DNA from: CALMFT01 sp964563595
GTDB lineage: Bacteria; Patescibacteriota; Gracilibacteria; Absconditabacterales; Absconditicoccaceae
Length of the DNA stretch: 6,984 nucleotides
Assembly: GCA_964563595.1 (NCBI GenBank)
Contig: CAZLWR010000037.1
Location: forward strand, 1 to 6,984
Reading direction: 5' to 3'
The notes under the pieces: generated by a model
What the model was told of the DNA's origin: nothing
Seen by the model: only the letters and a program-made list of their open reading frames with translations
Databases searched by the model: none
Shown here: piece after piece, positions 1-5,959 of the stretch
Layout: every line of letters begins with the position of its first letter
Position numbering within the stretch: the first letter of the stretch is position 1
Made by a program: the position numbers and the translations under genes

Positions 1-995
1 TACATAAGGAAAGTGGCGTATGTATGCAACATAGCATTTTCCTTGGTGAGCTTGGTATCTTCAGGATACTTCAAAGACAAGCTACTGAGCTCATCTCGGA
101 CACCGGCATTCACACCTCCAAAATGGATTTTATAGTGACCTAGATTCTTTAAATCAATAGACTCATTAGGAATAGTAAGAGTGCCTTTATAGAGATTAAA
201 CTTACGGAAACATCTTCATAATCTCTTATATATTTTCTGATTGCCATATTGTAGCTGATTCAACAAAAGCTGTATTTTGTCTTTTAGAGAGGATTCTACA
301 AATACTCTCTCAGAGCAAAAAAATGCCTGATGGACTTTTTCCAGATTTTTGAATTCGTTAAGCTGATAAGACAAATTATCAATAATCGCTTTTTCTCTTT
401 CCCCATCATCTCACTCAACCTCAAAGTCTAAGTCAAGCATATCAAGATCTAAATCAAAATCATATTGTCACTCAATCGGCAATATATTTAGTGCAGCGCT
501 ACAAGAAAGCAAAGCACGGACAATGGCATGTACGACAGCGTCTTGGATGGTACACAACTTTAGACCATTGTCTCTCGCAATATAATATTCTTTTTTATTA
601 CTATACAATTTACTTACTTCGAGGATATCGTACAACGAATGAACTTGAAGTGCCTGTAAAAGATATTGAAATAAAACTGGCTGCTCATAAATTCGGAGTT
701 GTTCTAACTGTTTCAATACTCCCTTTGGGGAATCGCTCTCAATAAAAGAAGTTATAGCATGATGCAACTTATCTTGTCTTTTTGTATAAAAGTCTGCTAT
801 TTCTGTGCTAAGTAAGCGAGCTATCTCCTTCCCCTTATCCGGCATTTTATCCAACCTATCAGATCAAACTTCATAATACATTCCACTCAAAAGCCTTGCA
901 GTAGCAGGTTTTAGTCTATGATAAATATCAGCCTGCATCACACAGTCCTGAGTATCCAATTTGGAAATCAATCTATTGGTTGTTGTTTTACTCAT
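1..995 (-). CDS. Unrecognised protein, C-terminus beyond left edge (TGA=Gly)
   Basis: I do not recognise this protein. Read with TGA as glycine, a single frame runs from an ATG at 995-993 (MSKTTTNRLISK...) to the window edge, 331 residues with no TAA or TAG. Under the standard code it would be broken by TGA at 864-866, 468-470, 411-413 and 216-218. An in-frame TAG at 1014-1016 closes the frame upstream, so 995 is the farthest ATG; a weak purine-rich GAGAAAG precedes it. There is no signal peptide or membrane segment. The sequence looks helical and soluble, with many Leu, Lys and Glu residues, and has an acidic Asp/Leu-rich stretch (DFDLDLDMLDLDFEVEGDD) near residues 178-196. It lies 89 bp downstream of the Wzy_C gene on the same strand, so co-transcription is possible. 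The coding call is firm; the function is unknown. Confidence 0.8.
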
Positions 996-1068
996 ATCAC
1001 TTTCTCTGGAGAGCTAATAATTTCAAGCACATTAATATAATCAAAAAAACACAAAATACAACTCTCAT
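988..1068 (-). CDS. Possible 26-residue single-helix membrane peptide
   Basis: In the gap between the Wzy_C gene and the gene at 1-995, an ATG at 1068-1066 opens a 26-residue frame that ends with TAA at 990-988. The product begins MRVVFCVFLIILMCLKLLAL and ends QRKGYE, with one TGA read as Gly. Residues 2-20 are strongly hydrophobic and are followed by basic residues, as in one-pass small membrane proteins. Its stop overlaps the start of the next gene (ATGAGTAA), an arrangement compatible with translational coupling. Against it: there is no Shine-Dalgarno sequence, and short hydrophobic frames arise easily by chance in T-rich DNA. No family is recognised. Confidence 0.3.
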
Positions 1069-1084
1069 GTTGCCAGTTTGTTAA

Positions 1085-2377
1085 TTACCTTTTTAGCATA
1101 CGACCAAATACTATCCCCCAAGCGACAAAAAATAGGTAGTTTACCATGCTATCTTCAAACACATGCAAGAACATTCCGGCAATAAGTAAGCCCACGAACC
1201 CCATGAGAAATAGGTTATTATAGTAGTGAAGCGATTCCTTTTCAGGGCCTTTTGAATCGTTCCTGGCATGTTTTATAAGCATCAGCGTGCTCATCCAAAA
1301 TCACACAAAGCCGATTGGTCACCAAAATCCATAATCCAAAGCAAGTTGCAAGTAATAGTTTTCCGGCAAGAGCGAACCATGTCGGTGGATACCGGGGCCA
1401 CTTGATCCCAATCCATATCATCGAGGATTAATAAAAAACTTATGAAGAGCGTCCAGCCCTAATGCAAAATGTTCTGTAGTAGATTCTCGTTTCAGATAGG
1501 TAATATATCCAAATAATCCGACAATGACGCCTAGACCCAATCAGACCCGAAAGAGATGTTTTTTGATCCACGATTGTTGCGTAATACCAATCATAGCCTG
1601 AGTGAACAACCCAACCAGCAATGCTCTGCCTAAGTTCAATCCAGCAAAGAGCAGTAATACCGCCCTCTTAAAGAAGCCTTTCAACTTTTCAGCTTTTCAG
1701 CTTTCTGCCCAAAGCAATGGCATCAAACCGATGAACCAGAAGGCAAAGTTATTAGGACCCGAGAATAATCAGGAATATCTCATCACGCCTCCTTGTTGAG
1801 TAAGATAGTATAAAGGAGGTGCTACTCAAGCTTTATAAATATTCAAAGGACCGAAACCGAGCCAATACCACAGATCCGAGAACAGCACTTTACTACCCTG
1901 GACTACGAAACCCACCACAAGTATAAACCAAGATAATCTGACTATAAATCTAATCCAATCATCTACTGATCGTGCTTGTCTATCCCCGCCTCAGGTTGAA
2001 ATAGTAGGCGTAGATAACAAATACCCAATAAGTCACGCACTCCAAAAAATCACCATAAAATACCACCCATATTTGAGTCAGATTATACTATCTTTGAGCG
2101 TGGCCATCGTGATTCCCTGTACAAAAATAGTAACCAATACTCAAGCGACCATCAATCCCAACAAGGATAAGGACATCCGCTTGGTACGAGAAATATATTC
2201 TTTAGTTTGCTTCCAATGTCGTAAAGCTGCAAGGCCCACAAACCCTATCCAAATCAACTCTTTTAGTCCAGAAATAATTTCCTTATAGTGCCCATCCAAT
2301 AATCCAAATACTACGATGGTATGCACCACAAAATACAAAGAAATCATAATCAGAAAACCCTTGAGGAATTTTATCAT
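1085..2377 (-). CDS. O-antigen ligase/polymerase-like membrane protein (Wzy_C family)
   Basis: This is a polytopic inner-membrane protein of the O-antigen ligase/polymerase superfamily, which joins or polymerises lipid-linked glycans on the outer face of the cytoplasmic membrane. With TGA as glycine it is one 430-residue frame ending in TAA at 1087-1085; eleven internal TGAs would shatter it under code 11. About ten to twelve hydrophobic segments are visible. Family hallmarks include RYSGLFSGPNNFAFW (about residues 200-214) and the periplasmic-loop motif NPRGYGLGSSGPG (317-329), followed by LLPENYYLQLALDYGFWGPIG-type sequence with E339-N340-Y341. The second Gly of the RGYGLG region is conserved, and its first Gly is a TGA. 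I chose the ATG at 2377-2375 (MIKFLKGF, basic then hydrophobic). The frame stays open upstream, with a TTG at 2440 and an ATG at 2497 that overlaps comF. Whether it acts as ligase or polymerase, and on which glycan, cannot be told. Confidence 0.85.
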
Positions 2378-2495
2378 ACTATGAAAGACACTAGGATACA
2401 AATAGACTATCACTGACTCATATTGATTTTTAATAAACAATCAACAAAAAGACCTGCAAGTAAATTGTATATAATTTTCATCTCAACCTCATTCC
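2378..2495. promoter_or_regulatory. Divergent intergenic region between Wzy_C gene and comF
   Basis: This AT-rich spacer of about 118 bp separates two divergently transcribed genes and should carry promoters for both. The clearest element is a perfect TATAAT on the plus strand at 2470-2475, positioned for comF. No convincing -35 box accompanies it. On the minus strand I see no clear promoter; a GAGG sits just ahead of a minus-strand ATG at 2481-2479 that opens only a 24-residue frame (to TAG at 2409-2407). Confidence 0.4.
2470..2475 (+). promoter_or_regulatory. -10 box (TATAAT) for comF
   Basis: A perfect TATAAT lies 20 bases before the comF ATG. A start about seven bases downstream would give a leader of roughly 14 nt with no Shine-Dalgarno sequence. 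A matching -35 hexamer is not evident, and exact TATAAT matches are not rare in such AT-rich DNA. Confidence 0.35.
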
Positions 2496-3206
2496 ATGTT
2501 TGCTACTATACTAGCATTTTTCTTTCCCTTGCAATGTTTGGGATGCAAGACACCAGGCTCTATGCTTTGTCCTGATTGCATGAAAAAACTGCAGGTGCAT
2601 CCGGAGCTATGTCCTTACTGTCACGGCTATTCTTCAGATTATAAAATATGTATAAAGTGTAAAACGCAAGAATCTTCTCTTCAAGGCATCATTACCGTAT
2701 TTAACTACACAGGACTACTCAAAAAACTCATCCTAGCACTCAAATATTATCATAAGTATAGTGTTTGTAATTATCTTGCTGACAAGCTTGCCACTGCCAT
2801 CCAATGCAATCAAGCAATCCATCATTTCCTGAAAGATCCCAACTCAGTGCTCATTACTCATGTACCATCTCATTGGTTTAGAAAACACATGATCAAAGGA
2901 TATAATCAGTCCGAACTACTCGCACAACAACTTGCGGAATTACTCCACATACAGCACAAGCACTTACTTACAAAAACAAAGCATACTTCTTCACAAACAG
3001 CACTTGATAGACAAAAAAGGCTCCTCAACCTCAAGAGCGTCTTTATGTTGAAGCCTACTATTTCTTTACAAGATATTAAGCTTGTCATTATTGTTGATGA
3101 TATTACAACCACCGGTTCTACTTTGCAAGAAGCCGCGAAAAGCATAAAACAAACATATCCTCATCTCACTATCTGGTGAGCCGTACTCGCTAGATCCAAT
3201 TGATAG
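2496..3206 (+). CDS. comF: ComF-family phosphoribosyltransferase-like competence protein
   Basis: ComF/ComFC-family protein, a cytoplasmic component linked to DNA uptake in naturally competent bacteria. It has an N-terminal zinc-ribbon region with cysteine pairs C14/C17, C25/C28, C39/C42 and C52/C55, then a phosphoribosyltransferase fold with the PRPP-binding motif VIIVDDITTTGST around D201-D202. The standard code stops at TGA 3177-3179, cutting off the end. Reading that TGA and the one at 3201-3203 as glycine continues through AVLAR, the typical ComF C-terminal strand, to TAG at 3204-3206. This gives 236 residues, a normal ComF length. The start MFATILAFFFPLQCLGC fits the family pattern of a short hydrophobic lead into the first CxxC. 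The next gene begins 66 bp downstream on the same strand. Members of CPR lineages commonly keep DNA-uptake genes although they lack much nucleotide biosynthesis. Confidence 0.93.
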
Positions 3207-3259
3207 CTTGAATACAATAAAGAGAAAGTTATAGAAGATTAATAATTTACTTATCCATA

Positions 3260-3265
3260 TATAAA
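3260..3265 (+). promoter_or_regulatory. Candidate -10 box (TATAAA) for the four-helix protein gene
   Basis: TATAAA ends seven bases before the ATG at 3273, so transcription from it would begin at or next to the start codon and give a leaderless message. No Shine-Dalgarno sequence precedes this ATG. No -35 hexamer is evident and the spacer is very AT-rich, so this is tentative; co-transcription with comF is the alternative. Confidence 0.25.
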
Positions 3266-3272
3266 TAATCTG

Positions 3273-3668
3273 ATGAAGAGAGTGCTCAAATATATTCACG
3301 TCTTAGTAACACTTGCTTTGTTTGCTTATCTTGCTTGGGCAATATATACAGGTTCTGTAGGAGAAATCTACACTTCTGCTGTTGAATGGTTTATATGACT
3401 AAGTCCAATAATTGTGCTTCTTGCCGTATTATTCACCATTCGAAAACCAGGTTTGCCTTATCAAAAGTGGCTCATTATAGTGGGAGGGCTCGTACTATTA
3501 TTAGTGAGCGAAGCAGTCTATACAGATAGTACACTATTTTTTGGTTCCGACATTACTAAACTCTATGCAGCAATTACTATATTCCTCTCCTTATTTGGGA
3601 TCTTTACCAACAAAATAGTTGTTGCTAAAGGAGAATATGGCAAAAAGGCACAGATTATAGAAGTTTAG
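3273..3668 (+). CDS. Small four-helix membrane protein, unrecognised
   Basis: I do not recognise this family. The frame begins with MKRVLKYIH, reads through one TGA (3396-3398, Gly42) and ends at TAG, 131 residues. Under code 11 only the fragment from 3414 would be called. Four hydrophobic segments are visible: about residues 8-26, 40-56, 66-83 and 97-117. The first loop contains GSVGEIYTSAVEW, the loop between helices 2 and 3 is basic (RKPGLPYQK), and the C-terminal tail is hydrophilic and Lys-rich (KGEYGKKAQ). The basic N-terminus and positive second loop predict both ends inside. The gene follows comF by 66 bp on the same strand, but nothing in it suggests a DNA-uptake role. The coding call is supported by length, composition and the clean TGA readthrough. 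Confidence 0.8.
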
Positions 3669-3687
3669 AGTTCACCAAATCTAAAGC

Positions 3688-3721
3688 CGTAACAAGAAGT
3701 TACGATCAATATTTTGTTGAT
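3688..3721 (+). terminator. Weak hairpins after the 131-residue gene
   Basis: Two small stem-loops sit 20-53 bases past the TAG stop. CGTAAC (3688-3693) pairs with GTTACG (3699-3704) across the loop AAGAA, and ATCAA (3705-3709) pairs with TTGAT (3717-3721), followed by three further T residues. The stems are short and the U-run weak, so termination activity is uncertain. The rest of the 101-bp gap before the tRNA shows nothing I can name. Confidence 0.25.
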
Positions 3722-3769
3722 TTTAAAAGCAATATATTTATGAGTTAGCTCACATTTTGATCTGACTAT

Positions 3770-3843
3770 GCGGATGTAGCTCAATTGGCTAGAGCACCTC
3801 CTTGCCATGGAGGAGGTTGCGAGTTCGAATCTCGTCATCCGCT
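3770..3843 (+). tRNA. tRNA-Gly (anticodon GCC)
   Basis: This gene folds into a complete cloverleaf. The acceptor stem GCGGATG/CATCCGC is a perfect 7 bp. The D arm is GCTC/GAGC with the GG of the loop. The anticodon stem CCTCC/GGAGG encloses loop TTGCCAT with anticodon GCC. The variable region is 5 nt. The T stem GCGAG/CTCGT has one G-U pair and loop TTCGAAT. Discriminator base 73 is T, as usual for bacterial tRNA-Gly, and CCA is not encoded. It reads GGC and GGT codons; the UCA-anticodon tRNA-Gly needed for TGA is not in this window. The 3' part is repeated just downstream. Confidence 0.96.
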
Positions 3844-3878
3844 TTTTGTATTACTTGAAAGACTTATTGGCTAGAGCA

Positions 3879-3896
3879 TCCCGCAGTACTGCGGGA
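3879..3896. repeat. 18-bp perfect palindrome in place of the anticodon arm
   Basis: TCCCGCAGTACTGCGGGA is its own reverse complement. It stands where the intact tRNA has CCTCCTTGCCATGGAGG, so one hairpin has been exchanged for another. It shares the outer TCCCG...CGGGA with the palindrome at 3909-3924. Its GC content is well above the surroundings. Confidence 0.85.
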
Positions 3897-3908
3897 AGGT
3901 TGCGAGTT

Positions 3909-3924
3909 TCCCGATATATCGGGA
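3909..3924. repeat. 16-bp perfect palindrome in place of the T arm
   Basis: TCCCGATATATCGGGA is its own reverse complement and replaces the T loop and 3' T stem of the tRNA copy. The outer five bases match the palindrome 12 bases upstream, while the centre differs (ATATAT against CAGTACTG). This suggests one family of short palindromic elements inserted twice. Confidence 0.85.
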
Positions 3925-3981
3925 TCTTCCGCTTTTTGTATTACTTGAAAGTCTGAGAGATACCTGAAATAATCTGGAAAT

Positions 3982-4008
3982 ACTGGCACGAACCAGTTGT
4001 TTTATTTT
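3982..4008 (+). terminator. Candidate rho-independent terminator downstream of tRNA region
   Basis: ACTGG (3982-3986) pairs with CCAGT (3993-3997) around the loop CACGAA, followed by the T-rich TGTTTTATTTT on the plus strand. It lies between the plus-strand tRNA and the convergent minus-strand DUF4153 gene, overlapping that gene's TAA. The stem is only 5 bp, so strength is doubtful. On the minus strand the trailing sequence is less T-rich. Confidence 0.4.
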
Positions 4009-5768
4009 AACAAAAGATAAGAATTATAGTCAACAATCGTATAATTTCCATCATCTTGAAGCTTTCAATATAGATCTGTAATGATCATTTTATAATCATC
4101 TCCATTAATTTCCAAAGATTTTCAAGTGGGTGAAGAAGAGGCCTGACGAATAATATCACTATACTCATAAAGGTTTACGTTATAGGTTTTAGCTCATACG
4201 GTTATTAGTACTTTTCCTTTATCATTTCACTCAAATGTTATCTGAGTATCGGGCGATGGTATTTTATCATAAGTAGACAAGTGCATAAGGGTTGTGTAAC
4301 CAACAATATTTATAGGAAAAATATAACGCGGTCAAACATAGTTAATAGAATTATCTATCGTGTCATTTATATCTTTTACAAAGAAATTAGAGACCCCCAA
4401 GGATGCCATGAATTGCTCAGCAACCGCACCTGCGATTGTTCATGATAATTGCTCAAATCAAGTCCCGGCATACAAGGTCTTAAATACCTCAGGACCATTT
4501 TCTTCGGCCAGATATATCGCTCTTTGATATATCTTTTCTATATCTCAGCTAAGATAGCGATCATTATCAAGATCTACAGTACGAGCAACAATAGTACCAT
4601 CTTCCAAGAAATTGTTTGTTTGCAATAATGCTACCATTTGATTGTATTGAAGTCTTGTAGGCAAGTGTACAGCACTTTGAGGACCATAAGTAGACAAGAA
4701 TAATAAGACTGTGAAAGCTATAATGATAGTTGATAATGAGCGTTCGGATTTCCATAAAGATATTCAGCTTATTATTATAATCCGTATTCCCATCATAACA
4801 ATCAAGTATCTTGGTGTGGTTCGTCAATATTGTTGTATTCTTACGCCCATAGCAACAAACAAGAGAACCGCAAATAGTATCAGAGTAATAAAATAATACC
4901 TATGTACATTTCTCAACCAACTATGATCACTTCTCAAAGGATAAGTGAGAAGATATCATGCCGTTCCAAATACCGTATATCAAATGACCATTCGAGTGAC
5001 TATTCAGCGAGGTAATTCACCCTGAATCATAATCTGAAATATATACACCAATAAAATAAGTGCATATAATATTGTCAGCGGCAAAAAGACATATAATCAG
5101 AAAAAACGGAACAGTTTAGGATAATCAAAATCTTCTGTCTTGTCTTGGATCCCAATCAACAAAATCGTAGGAAACAATAGTGAAAATACTACGCTCCAGA
5201 CCTGTGGATAGATTATATCATTTATAGATATTCCGAACAAATACCCTATAGATGTTATACTTATTAGTATTCATCATCACACAATGACTGAACTAATTAC
5301 GGCAATAGCTCATTTTATAATACACTTTTGAGATCGTTTCCAAATAAGATTTGAGTTATAATGGGTTGCATGTACTATTCATACAAAGGGTATACACCAT
5401 GCGAATATCAGCGAAAGAACCATCCGCGATTCATATGATCAAAACATCGTAGTGAGATCCTGCGGTAAGGAGAAGTAGAAACATATTCATACTATCAGAG
5501 CAATGAGTTGCCCTATGATAGCTACACGTTTATCAAATGATGCATTGATCTGTTTCATGAGTGGTCATGCTACCATCAAAGGAAACATGAATAATAAACT
5601 TATGACCATACGTCCGAGCAGATTTTCCATTTCAACATTAGTACCATATGTATCAAGTCGGATCAGCTTCGGAGCCACCAAAGCCATTACAAGTGCAACG
5701 AGATAGGCACCAGGATATTTCATTAACGAATTAAACCATTCTTGGAAGAAATCACGTATGAGTTTCAT
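4002..5768 (-). CDS. DUF4153 family membrane protein
   Basis: This is a 588-residue protein with the layout of the DUF4153 family, membrane proteins of unknown function found across bacteria. With TGA as glycine the frame runs from ATG 5768-5766 to TAA at 4004-4002; 22 TGAs interrupt it under code 11, including three in a row at 5279-5271 (VGGGI). Residues 1-360 carry about ten hydrophobic segments. Family-like signatures are the short N-terminal lead into KYPGAYLVALVMA, the helix pair ending YGRTTPRYL (314-322), and the transition STYGPQSAVHLPTRLQYNQM near 360-378, matching the usual GP...S...RL...L after the last helix. The C-terminal 210 residues are hydrophilic and probably form an extracytoplasmic or peripheral domain. 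No Shine-Dalgarno sequence precedes the ATG. It is divergent from the PLD gene and convergent with the tRNA. Function is not known for the family. Confidence 0.82.
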
Positions 5769-5959
5769 GTTATAGAAAAAGAATAATGTAGCATCAATAC
5801 ATATTATTTCTCTCCCAATATCAACCTTTCTTCAAACTGCAGTCCTGGTGTGCGATCAGATTATTATATATATTAAGAAAAACAAATTTTCCCAATTTCT
5901 TCACTTTTTTTCTTTATAGGAAAAACTATTCTACTCCGACTTAGATATGACCTCATTTC
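5769..5959. promoter_or_regulatory. Divergent AT-rich intergenic region
   Basis: This 191-bp spacer separates the DUF4153 gene (-) and the PLD-family gene (+) and must hold both promoters unless they are read from farther away. On the minus strand, TTGATG and TATAAC stand 17 bp apart, but the second hexamer abuts the ATG at 5768, so transcription from it would start inside the coding sequence; this pair is therefore doubtful for that start. The centre (about 5861-5875) is a TTATTATATATATTAAG tract and 5903-5914 is T-rich. I see no convincing gene or Shine-Dalgarno sequence here. Confidence 0.35.

Larger units (their letters stand above)
3866..3951 (+). pseudogene. Partial, rearranged copy of tRNA-Gly with two palindromes
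   Basis: This is a tandem partial copy of the upstream tRNA and its 3' flank. ATTGGCTAGAGCA (3866-3878) matches 3784-3796 in the D arm. AGGTTGCGAG (3897-3906) matches the variable region and T-stem start at 3814-3823. TCCGCTTTTTG and on (3928-3951, 24 nt) matches the acceptor 3' end plus flank at 3838-3861 without mismatch. The 5' acceptor strand and 5' half of the D arm are missing, so no cloverleaf can form. Between the matching blocks, the anticodon arm is replaced by palindrome TCCCGCAGTACTGCGGGA and the T arm by TCCCGATATATCGGGA. It cannot be a working tRNA; whether it is a remnant or a structured RNA is open. Confidence 0.8.

Noticed and set aside
491..745. 84-codon plus-strand frame opposite the gene at 1-995
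   Set aside because: It overlaps a longer minus-strand gene that is continuous under code 25, and it has no recognisable domain.
1602..2288. Two plus-strand frames (1602-1799 and 2073-2288) inside the Wzy_C gene
   Set aside because: They are antisense shadows of a membrane protein with clear family motifs.
2906..3299. Minus-strand frames opposite comF and the following gene
   Set aside because: They lie antisense to comF, whose zinc-ribbon and PRPP motifs are unmistakable; the Cys- and Ser-rich product is a typical shadow.
3844..4001. CRISPR array suggested by repeats and palindromes
   Set aside because: There are only two unequal copies, both explained by duplication of the tRNA-Gly 3' region, with no regular repeat-spacer pattern and no cas gene.
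4567..4896. Minus-strand 86-codon frame (4567-4827) and plus-strand frame (4711-4896)
   Set aside because: Both are out of frame with or antisense to the DUF4153 gene, which covers the region without a stop under code 25.
5503..5706. Plus-strand 67-codon frame near the DUF4153 start
   Set aside because: It is antisense to the N-terminal membrane segments of the DUF4153 protein.
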